DNA of 64,000 bases from assembly GCA_965199135.1 (NCBI GenBank), contig OZ240685.1, positions 2,418,001 through 2,482,000 of the forward strand, written 5' to 3'. Positions within the stretch are counted from its first letter, which is position 1. Each line of letters begins with the position of its first letter. The position numbers and the translations under genes are program-made. The DNA comes from EB88 sp965199135. Its GTDB lineage: Bacteria; Acidobacteriota; Terriglobia; Terriglobales; Acidobacteriaceae. The notes under the pieces were generated by a model. That model saw nothing but the letters and a program-made list of their open reading frames with translations, was not told where the DNA came from and made no database searches. This document shows positions 35,997 to 44,666 of the stretch, piece by piece.

Positions 35997-38828
35997 ATGC
36001 CTCGCCGCCTTCCTCTAGTCCTTTCCTTGCTCTCTCTTCCTGGATCAGCAGCCTGCTTTGCGCAAAGCGGGGCACCGCTGATCAACCTGCCGAGCAGCAA
36101 GGAAGTGGAGGCGACGCCCCCCGGGTCGCCAGCAAAGATCAACAGCCTGCCAATGTCACTGGTGCTCTCACCGGATGGCCGTTACGCTGCGACCCTGAAC
36201 GCAGGCTATGGCACTGCTGACTCGAACTACGACCAGTCTGTGCTGATCGTCGATCTTGCGAGCGGCAGGCAGCTGGACTTCCCAGATGCACGCACCAGGA
36301 TGCGCAGCGCGCATCAGACGCTCTACCAGGGACTCGCGTGGAGCAGCGATAGCAGGCATCTGTATGCCAGCCTGGCCTCGTTGACGGCGCCAGAAGGCGG
36401 CGCGCCCGATGAGACTGGAAACGCGATCGCCGTCTACCTCTTTGAGGATGGCAAGCTTACACCGGAGCGGCTCATCGCTGTGCCGCTGCAGAAGCTTGCT
36501 CCAGGCAAGCAGCAGAATGTGTTGAAGAAGCCGGTGGCAGCGGGGATGGCCATCCCGTACCCCTCAGGGTTGTGCCTTGTGAAAGGGCCTGCCGGCGATC
36601 AGTTGTTAGTCGCAGACAATATGTCGGACGACGTGTTGCTCATCGATGCCGCAAGTGGCGCTGTCACGCATCGCTTCGATCTCTCTGCAAACGCGAGCGT
36701 TCCCGCAGCCTACCCAATTACGGTGGTGGCTACGCGCGATGGGCGCCGCGCCTTTGTGGCGTTGTGGAACGAGTCCTCTGTCGCAGAGCTTGACCTGCCG
36801 GGCGGCCGTGTCACGGGGCGTGTTGCCCTGCTTCCTCCGCGCGCGCCCGCCTCTGCCGGCTCGCATCCGGCATCGCTTGCTCTCAGCCCGGACGAAAGCC
36901 ACTTGTATGTCGCGCTGGCAAACCGCGATATGGCTGCAGCCGTTGCGATCCCGCGGGATCCTGCCGGGCCCATGCATGTCACGTCCTTCTTTGACACCAA
37001 GTTGCCGGGGCAGACGTATTTCGGAGCGGTGCCTGATGCGCTTACACTTTCGCCGAATGGCAGCCGACTTTTCGTCGCGAATGCAAGCTCAGATGCAGTG
37101 GCCGTGTACAACACGCGCGCGGCAGCGAAGCACGGAGAAGCGATCCGTGCAATCGGCTTTGTGCCGACTGGCTGGTACCCCACGGCGCTGGCTGCGACTT
37201 CGAAAGAGCTCCTGATCGCTACGGCCAAGGGCCGGGGAACGGGCCCGAACAACATGCCGCAGCGGAATGTGCCAGCGGGTACGCCTCGCTACGATCGCAC
37301 GTACATCGGCACCCTGCTCTATGGATCGTTCGCACGAGTGCAGCTTGACAGCCTTGCCAGCAATCTTCCGAAGTGGACCGGCGACGTGATTGAAGAGAAC
37401 AGGCTCAAAGCTGCGCAGCAAACCATAGCGTTCCATGCCGGCACGAACCCAATCCGCCACGTCATCTACATCATCAAGGAAAATCGGACCTACGATCAGA
37501 TTCTTGGCGACGAACCGGCTGCAAACGGCGATCCCAGCCTGACGATGTACGGTCGCAGTATCACGCCCAATGAACACAAGCTTGCAGAGCAGTTTGGCAT
37601 TCTGGATAACTTCTATGACTCGGCTGAAGTGTCAGGGGACGGCCATGTCTGGTCAAATGCTGCCATCACTTCGGATTACACGGAGAAAACCTGGCAGCAG
37701 AGTTATCGTGGTGGAGAGCGAATGTATGACTACGAGGGAGTCGTTTCGGGTGCTTATCCGCTGCTGCAGGGAATCCCCGATGTGAACGAGCCGGCAAGCG
37801 GCTATCTCTGGACGAACCTTGCAGCGCACGGTAAGTCGCTCTACCACTTTGGCGAATACATCTCGACGAAGTTCTGTACGGACAAAGCACCTACGACGAA
37901 CCAGCAATCGCCAACGCTAGGAACGCCGGAGCCGACAACAACAGGCTGCGCTCGTACGGCGATCCACAAGGGCGAAGCGCTCCCGGCAAACTACGGCGGG
38001 GGAAGGAGCCCCTATCCATGGCCTATCCCAATGATCGCGTCGAACACTGCCACCAAGCCAGAATTGCAGGGCCACTTCGATCCGCAATATCCGGACTTCG
38101 AGCTTGCGTTTCCAGATCAGCTGCGCGTGGAAGAGTTCCTGACGAAGTTTCATGGGTGGGTAAGTGAGCGGGCGGATGGGCGCGACAGCATGCCAAGCTT
38201 CATCCAGCTGCGGCTGCCGAACGATCATACGGCAGGCACACGACCTGGCATGCCTCGTCCGTCTGCATCGATTGCCGATAACGATCTTGCGGTGGGGCGC
38301 GCTGTTGAAGCGGTATCCCATTCTCCATTCTGGGAGGACACGGCCTTCTTTATCCTTGAAGATGACGCGCAGGATGGAGCGGACCACGTCGACGCGCACC
38401 GCAGCATCTCGCTTGTGGTCAGCAAATACGCTCCGCGCACGGAGAACGGCGCTCCCTTTGTCGATCACCGCTTCTACACGACGGTGAGCACCATCCGCAC
38501 GATGGAGACTCTGCTCGGCCTGCCGCCGATGAATAACAACGATGCATTTGCCCCGTTGATGAGTGCGCTGTTCGCAGGCAACGGAGACCAGCCGCCCTTC
38601 ACCGCCGACACGAGCAATCGCGACAACGGCCTGATCTATGAAGCAAATACATCGAAGACGCCTGGCGCGAAAGAGTCGGCCCGTATGGACTTCACCCATG
38701 CAGACCAGGCGCCCACTGCTGAGCTGAACGTCATTTTGTGGAAAGACGCGATGGGGGCTGCACCCCTTCCCCCGATGCTGGCGCACCCACCGAAAGAGAA
38801 GAGCAGGAAGAAAGACGACGACGATTAG
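35997..38828 (+). CDS. YncE-type beta-propeller fused to phosphoesterase (alkaline phosphatase fold)
   Basis: The ATG at 35997 (943 aa) is chosen because it opens a signal peptide (MPRRLPLVLSLLSLPGSAAC then FAQ); the longer frame from 35805 overlaps the peptidase end. The N-terminal half is a beta-propeller (MSLVLSPDGRYAATLNAGYG, LLVADNMSDDVLLIDAASG, ALTLSPNGSRLFVANASSDAV). The C-terminal half is a phosphoesterase domain (HVIYIIKENRTYDQILGD, DNFYDSAEVSGDGHVWSNAA, PFWEDTAFFILEDDAQDGADHVDAHRS, MNNNDAFAPLM). Substrate unknown. The Lys/Asp-rich tail (KEKSRKKDDDD) is odd. Common in Acidobacteriota. Confidence 0.88.
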   Translation: MPRRLPLVLSLLSLPGSAACFAQSGAPLINLPSSKEVEATPPGSPAKINSLPMSLVLSPDGRYAATLNAGYGTADSNYDQSVLIVDLASGRQLDFPDARTRMRSAHQTLYQGLAWSSDSRHLYASLASLTAPEGGAPDETGNAIAVYLFEDGKLTPERLIAVPLQKLAPGKQQNVLKKPVAAGMAIPYPSGLCLVKGPAGDQLLVADNMSDDVLLIDAASGAVTHRFDLSANASVPAAYPITVVATRDGRRAFVALWNESSVAELDLPGGRVTGRVALLPPRAPASAGSHPASLALSPDESHLYVALANRDMAAAVAIPRDPAGPMHVTSFFDTKLPGQTYFGAVPDALTLSPNGSRLFVANASSDAVAVYNTRAAAKHGEAIRAIGFVPTGWYPTALAATSKELLIATAKGRGTGPNNMPQRNVPAGTPRYDRTYIGTLLYGSFARVQLDSLASNLPKWTGDVIEENRLKAAQQTIAFHAGTNPIRHVIYIIKENRTYDQILGDEPAANGDPSLTMYGRSITPNEHKLAEQFGILDNFYDSAEVSGDGHVWSNAAITSDYTEKTWQQSYRGGERMYDYEGVVSGAYPLLQGIPDVNEPASGYLWTNLAAHGKSLYHFGEYISTKFCTDKAPTTNQQSPTLGTPEPTTTGCARTAIHKGEALPANYGGGRSPYPWPIPMIASNTATKPELQGHFDPQYPDFELAFPDQLRVEEFLTKFHGWVSERADGRDSMPSFIQLRLPNDHTAGTRPGMPRPSASIADNDLAVGRAVEAVSHSPFWEDTAFFILEDDAQDGADHVDAHRSISLVVSKYAPRTENGAPFVDHRFYTTVSTIRTMETLLGLPPMNNNDAFAPLMSALFAGNGDQPPFTADTSNRDNGLIYEANTSKTPGAKESARMDFTHADQAPTAELNVILWKDAMGAAPLPPMLAHPPKEKSRKKDDDD

Positions 38829-38831
38829 TTG

Positions 38832-39437
38832 ATGGGAAACCCTGACCAGCAGCCTGAGACGCAAGAGGATGTACGAGCATGGCGCAGGGCTCGCCGTGAT
38901 GAGCTGCTTGCTCTTCGGGCGAGAATTGTACCGGGGCAGCGTGCAGCTGTGACCGCGTCCATCACGGCTCACCTGCTCGAGCTCGAGGGAGATCTGTTGC
39001 GCGAGAGCGTAGGTTTTTACCTTGCGATGCGTGGGGAGGTGGACCTTCTGCCGCTGCTCAAGCGCGTGGCTCAGTCCGGCCAGGTTTCGCTCCCGGTGAT
39101 CACGCCCGGCGTCCGAGCGCTGCGCTTTCAGACGTGGCGTCCCGGCGAAGAGTTGGTGTCAGGCCCATATGGAACATCGCAGCCAGTGCGCGGCGACGTC
39201 GTCATCCCGACTGTGCTGCTTCTTCCGCTGGTCGGCTTCGATGGTGCAGGCTTTCGCCTGGGTTATGGCGGAGGGTACTACGACCGCACTCTCGCGGCGC
39301 TTGAGCCGCACCCTCGTACGATTGGGATTGGATTTGCGGGCACTGAGCTTCTGACCATCCATCCCCAGCCCTACGATCAGTCCCTCGATCACATCGTGAC
39401 CGAGCTGGGAGTCACCACACCGTATGCACGTAGCTAA
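38832..39437 (+). CDS. 5-formyltetrahydrofolate cyclo-ligase
   Basis: The 201-aa product starts at ATG 38832 (an adjacent in-frame TTG at 38829 is the alternative). It has the family pattern: RRDELLALRARI, VGFYLAMRGEVDLLPLL, VSLPVIT, GDVVIPTVLLLPLVGFDGAGFRLGYGGGYYDRTLA with the ATP-loop GYGGGYYDR, and GIGFAGTELL. It converts 5-formyl-THF to 5,10-methenyl-THF with ATP. Its stop overlaps the convergent porin stop by 3 nt. No clear ribosome site is present; translation may follow from the upstream gene 3 nt away. Confidence 0.93.
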   Translation: MGNPDQQPETQEDVRAWRRARRDELLALRARIVPGQRAAVTASITAHLLELEGDLLRESVGFYLAMRGEVDLLPLLKRVAQSGQVSLPVITPGVRALRFQTWRPGEELVSGPYGTSQPVRGDVVIPTVLLLPLVGFDGAGFRLGYGGGYYDRTLAALEPHPRTIGIGFAGTELLTIHPQPYDQSLDHIVTELGVTTPYARS

Positions 39438-40819
39438 AAGTGATAGATCAGGTCGCTCGCGGCAGTGAACTGGTTGCTGTGGCGACCGTTGTCATACCCG
39501 GGTCGATCCCACGCGTGATCAAAACGCACTTCCGGGCGAAGCTGCACGGTTGATCCGAACCAGTGATTCCAGCTGAAGGTGTTTTCGGAATAGCGTGTCT
39601 GATAGCCGGTGCGTTGTCCCTTCTTGTCATCTAAAAAGTCCGAGCGGAAAGAGAAGAAATCGTGCGGGGATACCTCTTTTTGCACATAGTTGACAGCGGC
39701 ATATTCTGGCGCTGTGCACTCCGTTTGCCCCGCGTGGCAGAACGCCCCGTTGGTACCTTTCTCAGGCACGACAGGGCCGCCGACTGCTGGAACATCGCGC
39801 TCGTACATGTACCAACTCTCGGTCGCCATGTGCCAGGTCTTCGCAAACTTGTGGTACCAGGTCAGGTCATACTGCTGCGTGTTGTTGTAAGCGTACTTGC
39901 CTGTGTTGATGCCATTGGCACACGCGTAGAAGTTATCTTTCACGGTGGCTGCGGTGTAGCTTAGGCAGACGGTCCCGGAAGGTTTTGCGTCTGGCGTCCA
40001 GAGTGCGACGTCGTGGCTGCCAGTGATGCCGCCCTGCACAAGCCATCGATCAGACAACTTGATCGTGGCCAGTACCCCTGTATCTGTAAAGGGGTCGACT
40101 GCGTACAGGAGCGAGTGGGAGTAGACATAGTTGTTGGGTGAGAGCTGTGCTTCGATCCCGGGGATCGATATGTAACGGCCAATGCGCAGATTCATTCCCT
40201 GAGCGACGTGAGGGAAGTAGACGTCGACGTATTCAAGAATGGGATCAAAGCCGTATTGATGGTGGTCGTTGATGAGCTGGAAGGATAAGTAACCTTTGTC
40301 CGCAGTGTAGCGATAGTCAGTTCCGTAAAAGGCCGTTAGATGAAAGCCCCAGTCCACGTGGCTCTGCTGCACTGTATCTGGCAGGCGCTCGATGTAAACC
40401 ACGGCCTGGTCTAACTCGAGGCGATTCGAGTAGGCATCGTCTGCCTCCGGGGAGTTGCTGCGCGAGGACGTGCTGCCATTCACCGACGGCTCGAGCCATC
40501 CATAGATCTTGGTGCGGCCCTGCGCGCCGTCCAGGGCGGTCATCAGCGGATAGCTTTGCGTGTCCGGCTCGCCGATAACGGGGGAGCCACCATAGGACCA
40601 GTCGGCATTTGGGAAGGGCGGCGAGTCGAGCGGTGAGGGCGCGCCTCGACGTGCTGGTGCGGCAGCGATAGCCGCACCCCGCTGAGGATGCCAGTCGCTG
40701 CGATAAAAATCTACAAAGCGATCGAAGAACGACGGGGATGAAGTGGGTGCGCCGGGAGGCGTTGCTGTCTGTGCAGCAGCGCTGGTTGCAATCGCAAATG
40801 CAAAAAGGACGGGGCGCAT
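39434..40819 (-). CDS. Outer-membrane beta-barrel porin (BBP2/OmpL-like)
   Basis: The ATG at 40819 (in-frame GTG directly before it) gives 461 aa with signal peptide MRPVLFAFAIATSAAAQ. A Pro/Ala-rich linker is followed by alternating beta strands with aromatic girdles (KIYGWLEPSVNGSTS, VDWGFHLTAFYGTDYRYTADKGYLS, VDVYFPHVAQGMNLRIGRYISIPGIEAQL, LSDRWLVQGGITGSHDVALW) and a C-terminal strand ending in ...ASDLIYHF, the terminal-Phe assembly signal. Probably a general or sugar porin. Confidence 0.86.
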   Translation of the reverse strand: MRPVLFAFAIATSAAAQTATPPGAPTSSPSFFDRFVDFYRSDWHPQRGAAIAAAPARRGAPSPLDSPPFPNADWSYGGSPVIGEPDTQSYPLMTALDGAQGRTKIYGWLEPSVNGSTSSRSNSPEADDAYSNRLELDQAVVYIERLPDTVQQSHVDWGFHLTAFYGTDYRYTADKGYLSFQLINDHHQYGFDPILEYVDVYFPHVAQGMNLRIGRYISIPGIEAQLSPNNYVYSHSLLYAVDPFTDTGVLATIKLSDRWLVQGGITGSHDVALWTPDAKPSGTVCLSYTAATVKDNFYACANGINTGKYAYNNTQQYDLTWYHKFAKTWHMATESWYMYERDVPAVGGPVVPEKGTNGAFCHAGQTECTAPEYAAVNYVQKEVSPHDFFSFRSDFLDDKKGQRTGYQTRYSENTFSWNHWFGSTVQLRPEVRFDHAWDRPGYDNGRHSNQFTAASDLIYHF

Positions 40820-40896
40820 CACAGCATAGATGCTAGCAGTCGCCGCCGGCGGAGTCGTGCGCAGCAGAACACAGCTTTGGATGGTGCAGGAGCGGA

Positions 40897-41643
40897 GTGA
40901 AACGACAGGTAGGAAGGGTAGAGGAACTGTGGCGTTATCCGGTCAAGAGCATGGGCGGAGAGAGGCTCCCGCATGTATGGCTGGAGGAATACGGCGTTGC
41001 AGGAGATCGGCTGTTTGCTCTTGAGAGTGCAGCGGCGCCGCGGGGAAAACCACTTGTCTCCAGCAGCGAGCGAACGCTGATGCTCCGCTGCCGCGCACGC
41101 ACGTTGCTGGCGGAAGGAGTAGCTGCCAGTCAGGCTCGGGACGTCGAGGTGCTGCTGCCCGGCGGTTCATGGACGCATCTTGATGACGGGGCGCTCCTCT
41201 CAGAGTTCAAGGCCATCCTCGCCACCGAGCATGCTATGTGGATCAAGCGGAGTGCCAGGCCGCAGACTGACTGCAGGCCGATCGCGCTGCTCTCCACGCA
41301 AACCCTGGCCCAGTTTGAGCAGGAGCTGGGAAGCCCGGCTGCTGGACCACGATTCCGTGCGAACATTCTGCTGGATCTGCGGAAGAGTGATACGGATCTC
41401 GCAGGCTTTGGTGAAGATGCGCTCGCTGGCAGGGCCCTCCGCATCGGCGCTGAAGCGGAAATGCTGGTAAAAGAGCGCGCTCCTCGCTGCCGGATCATTA
41501 CGGTAGACCCGCAAAGCGGGGAGTGCAATCCTGCGTTGATGAGGCTGCTTGCTGCCCGCCACGAAGGCAAGGCCGGCATCTACGCTGCAACGACGCGAAG
41601 CGGCTGCATCCGCGAGGGGGATCCGGTGTTCGTCTGCGAGTAG
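40897..41643 (+). CDS. MOSC-domain protein (MOSC N-terminal beta barrel plus MOSC)
   Basis: The 248-aa product starts at GTG 40897 with AGGAG just upstream. The N-terminal barrel reads VEELWRYPVKSMGGERL and GVAGDRLFAL, and the MOSC part FRANILLDL, FGEDALAGRALRIG, RAPRCRIITVDPQSGE, where Cys in APRCRI is the conserved sulfur-site Cys. Members handle Mo-cofactor sulfur or detoxify N-hydroxylated compounds. It stands alone, with the divergent porin gene upstream and the transporter gene convergent 1 nt downstream. Confidence 0.88.
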   Translation: MKRQVGRVEELWRYPVKSMGGERLPHVWLEEYGVAGDRLFALESAAAPRGKPLVSSSERTLMLRCRARTLLAEGVAASQARDVEVLLPGGSWTHLDDGALLSEFKAILATEHAMWIKRSARPQTDCRPIALLSTQTLAQFEQELGSPAAGPRFRANILLDLRKSDTDLAGFGEDALAGRALRIGAEAEMLVKERAPRCRIITVDPQSGECNPALMRLLAARHEGKAGIYAATTRSGCIREGDPVFVCE

Positions 41644-41644
41644 T

Positions 41645-43456
41645 TCAGGCGCGGGCGCCACGAGTCTCAAACGCGTGCTCAATCTCCTCTAGGGTTTTGC
41701 CTTTTGTCTCTGGAAGGAAAAAGAAAACTGTGAGGAAGTACACCACCGTGAAAGCCGCGAAGATGAAAAACATGGTGGAGTACCCATACTTGCTGACCAC
41801 TGGCAGGAAGAACACGGCCAGCGTGGTGGAGACGATCTGATTGAGCACGAGCGCGATGCTCATGCCGGAAGAGCGAATGCGGGTTGGCATCAACTCGGAG
41901 AGCGCAAGCCAGACACACACGCCGGGTCCAACAGCGTAGAACGCCATGAAGGTGTACAGGCCGATTGCTACCAGCCATCCATGCGCAGCGCTGGGCACCT
42001 GGCCGATCCGCGCCCGTTCGATGACCAGGGGCGCAGTTCGCGCGGCGTCGAGGTTCGCAAAGGGATTGCGAAAGAAGGCCTCGAGCTTGTTTGAGGGCAC
42101 GCATGCATCACGGGTGATGAAGATGGGCGCGGCTGCAGGGTCATCTGAGCGCACATACGTGGTGGCGGCGGTGAAACCTCCATAGGAATAAATGACGGCA
42201 AGCGATGCATGGGCGCGGTCGATGTTCTGGCTGCTGGCGTCCGTAGTTGCGAGCAGACGAGCGGCGGCCGCCCGGTCAAAGCGCAGCGTAAGCTCTTGTC
42301 CGGGGCCCACAAGGGATTGCACCGCGGCTTTTGTTTCAACGTTCGCCTTCTCTGTCGCCAGGAACAAGCCACCCACCGCAAACAGCGACACGATGATGCC
42401 GATCGTGCCCAGGATGAAGAGGAAGCGCCGCCCTTTCTTGTCGACCAGTGTCAGGCCGCCGATCGTCAGCAGAAAATTCACTGCCGTGAATAGCACGTAT
42501 CCCCAGTGGGCGCTGAGATCAGACAGGCCGCTCTGCAGCAGGATGCCGGTGTTGTAGCCAATGATCGAGTTAATGCCCGTGGCCGTGTTGCAGGCCAGGA
42601 TGACACACGCAAGTAAAAAGGGAACCACGTAGCGCCGCTGGAGCAGGCTCTCGCGTGCTGTTGTGTTCGTCTTGGCTGAGCCTTGCGTTGCAGTCTCCTC
42701 CATCTCGCGGAGTTCGAGATCGGCCGCGACCGTGGTGCGGGAACGGAGCAGCGCCGTGCGTGCTGCCGCCGTCCTGCCCTGGCGGAAGAGCCAGCGCGGT
42801 GATTCTGCAACAAACAGGGTGCCAAATACGAACAGGATTCCGGGCGGCATCGACACCCAGAAGATCCGGCGCCAGGCCTGGTCCTTGAAGTGGAACAATT
42901 CCGCTGCGGTGCCTGCATGGGCGACCGCTTCCACCCTGTAACTGTAGTAGATACCGATGAGCGCAGCAGAGACGATCCCGAGGGTCAGCAACCACTGGAA
43001 GATCCCTGTGCCGCGCCCCCGCGTCCCGGGCGTGAGGCACTCCGCCAGGTACAGCGGCACCACGACCCCGATAAAGCCGCCACTGATGCCCTGCAGCAGG
43101 CGGCCGAGGAAGAGTGGTTCGTATCCATGTGAGAGCGCGATGATCGGGATGCTGGCGATGAACGCGATGCCGCTTACGGCCATCAGCGGCTTGCGCCCTA
43201 CCCAGTCTGCAAGCAGGCCGGCGAAGAGCGTGGAGATGACGCTGCCAAGCAGCACCGCCGCCACGATCACGGAGAGTTGCCCCGCGGTCAGGCCGGAAGT
43301 CGCCTCGAGGTAGGGCAGGGCTCCGCCGATGATGCCCACGTCCACCCCGTAGAGCAGCCCACCCAGGCCGGCAACCAGCAGCAGGAGGCTGTTGTAGCGG
43401 CGTTGCGCGGAAGGAAGAGCGGGGGAAGAAGCGGGCTCAGAGACCGTTGAAGGCAT
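41645..43456 (-). CDS. Sugar-porter family MFS transporter with enlarged external loop
   Basis: The 603-aa product has 12 transmembrane helices and sugar-porter signatures: LGGLLYGVDVGIIGGAL, LLADWVGRKPLM, GRLLQGISGGFIGVVVPLYLAECL, ESPRWLFRQGR, FETRG-end and PETKGKTLEEIE. An insertion of roughly 100 residues (about 358-460, ATEKANVETKAAVQSLVG to RIGQVPSAAHG) lies between the TM9 region and the TM10 region, making it ~130 aa longer than XylE/AraE types. It faces the Tat-exported sugar enzyme genes across a 208-bp divergent promoter region, so it likely imports their product. Confidence 0.9.
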   Translation of the reverse strand: MPSTVSEPASSPALPSAQRRYNSLLLLVAGLGGLLYGVDVGIIGGALPYLEATSGLTAGQLSVIVAAVLLGSVISTLFAGLLADWVGRKPLMAVSGIAFIASIPIIALSHGYEPLFLGRLLQGISGGFIGVVVPLYLAECLTPGTRGRGTGIFQWLLTLGIVSAALIGIYYSYRVEAVAHAGTAAELFHFKDQAWRRIFWVSMPPGILFVFGTLFVAESPRWLFRQGRTAAARTALLRSRTTVAADLELREMEETATQGSAKTNTTARESLLQRRYVVPFLLACVILACNTATGINSIIGYNTGILLQSGLSDLSAHWGYVLFTAVNFLLTIGGLTLVDKKGRRFLFILGTIGIIVSLFAVGGLFLATEKANVETKAAVQSLVGPGQELTLRFDRAAAARLLATTDASSQNIDRAHASLAVIYSYGGFTAATTYVRSDDPAAAPIFITRDACVPSNKLEAFFRNPFANLDAARTAPLVIERARIGQVPSAAHGWLVAIGLYTFMAFYAVGPGVCVWLALSELMPTRIRSSGMSIALVLNQIVSTTLAVFFLPVVSKYGYSTMFFIFAAFTVVYFLTVFFFLPETKGKTLEEIEHAFETRGARA

Positions 43457-43527
43457 CTGCTCATGTTAGGAGAAGGTGGCGCATGTGTCATGCACTGTTT
43501 CAGAAAAGCTCGCCGCTGCCCATCGTT

Positions 43528-43557
43528 CTTGTCCACGCTCGTCCACGCTTGTCCACG
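43528..43557. promoter_or_regulatory. Three tandem 10-bp repeats ahead of a sigma-70-like promoter
   Basis: The 10-mer CTTGTCCACG (middle copy CTCGTCCACG) occurs three times head-to-tail. Ten-bp periodicity places all copies on one face of the helix, as for an oligomerising regulator. Ten bp further, TTGACA (43568-43573) with TAGTTT 18 bp later could be the promoter for the sugar-enzyme operon. The divergent transporter gene may share the site. Confidence 0.55.
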
Positions 43558-43664
43558 GGCTCGCGACTTGACACCCAGTTGTGCACGAAACTAGTTTTCT
43601 TGCGGCGCCTTCTTTGCCACGGGAAGGCGCGCCAAATCTGTGGTCCGCAGCAGGAAAGGTTTCC

Positions 43665-44651
43665 ATGACTCACTCCCGACGCGCTGTGCTTGCATCCCTT
43701 GCAGGCGTTGCCGGCGCTTCCGTGGCTTCCGGTTGGCCTCAGCAGGCCACGGCAGACACCGATCCTCTCCCCTCTTCCTTTCCGTTTCGCCTTGCTGTCA
43801 TCAATGACGAGATCACGCAGGATTTCGAGCGCGCCTGCCAGATCACGGCGCAGGACTTTGGCCTGCACTGGATCGAGCTTCGTGCGATGTGGAACAAGAA
43901 TGTCACCGAACTCGACGACAAGCAGGTTGAGGACGCGACCAGGATCCTCAAAGAGCACAACCTGCGTGTCACAGACATCGCAAGCCCCCTGTTCAAGACA
44001 GACTGGCCGGGAGCGCCGCGCTCGAAGCAGAGCGAGCGCCGTGACCAGTTCCACGCAGACTTCGACGCGACCGCACAGGACAAGCTGCTGGAGCGCTGCA
44101 TCGAGCTCGCGCATGCATTCGGAACGGACCGGATCCGCTGCTTTGACTACTGGCGGCTCGATGACCAGAAGCCGTACCGTGCAGCCATCAACGCGAAGCT
44201 CCAACAGGCGGCGGAGCGATGCGCGAAGGACAACATCATCCTGCTCCTCGAGAACGAGATGTCCTGCAACACTGCTACCGGGGAAGAATCTGCCGCTGTG
44301 CTGAAAGCGATTCCCAACCGCAACTTCATGCTCAACTGGGACCCTGGCAACGCGGCTGCGCTGTTCAGCAAACCCTACCCAAATGGCTACGACCTGCTCC
44401 CGAAAGAGCGGATCGGACACTGCCATTGCAAGGACGTGATCTACAAGCCAGACCACACCTACGAGTGGGCGCCGGTCGGCTCAGGGGTGGTGGACTGGGT
44501 TGGGCAGTTCGAAGCGCTGAAGCGGCAGAACTACCACTACGCAGTGAGTCTCGAGACACACTGGCGTGGCGCTGGCACACCAGAGGCGTCGACACGCATC
44601 AGCATGGCGGGCTTGAAGAAGACGCTAAACAAGGCAGGAATCCCCTGCTAG
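43665..44651 (+). CDS. Tat-exported sugar isomerase/epimerase (xylose-isomerase-like barrel), copy A
   Basis: The ATG at 43665, with AGGAAAGG upstream, opens a Tat signal (MTHSRRAVLASLAGVAGASV), giving 328 aa. The AP-endonuclease-2/xylose-isomerase-like barrel follows: DFGLHWIELRAMW, CIELAHAFGTDRIRCFDYW, ILLLENEMSCNTATG, MLNWDPGNAA, GHCHCKDVIYK and HYAVSLETHWRG, with Glu/Asp/His/Glu metal ligands. It is the first gene of a three-gene run, all with twin-arginine signals. Substrate unknown; a keto-sugar or inositol-type intermediate is plausible. Confidence 0.85.
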   Translation: MTHSRRAVLASLAGVAGASVASGWPQQATADTDPLPSSFPFRLAVINDEITQDFERACQITAQDFGLHWIELRAMWNKNVTELDDKQVEDATRILKEHNLRVTDIASPLFKTDWPGAPRSKQSERRDQFHADFDATAQDKLLERCIELAHAFGTDRIRCFDYWRLDDQKPYRAAINAKLQQAAERCAKDNIILLLENEMSCNTATGEESAAVLKAIPNRNFMLNWDPGNAAALFSKPYPNGYDLLPKERIGHCHCKDVIYKPDHTYEWAPVGSGVVDWVGQFEALKRQNYHYAVSLETHWRGAGTPEASTRISMAGLKKTLNKAGIPC

Positions 44652-44666
44652 GCGCGAAGGACAAGG

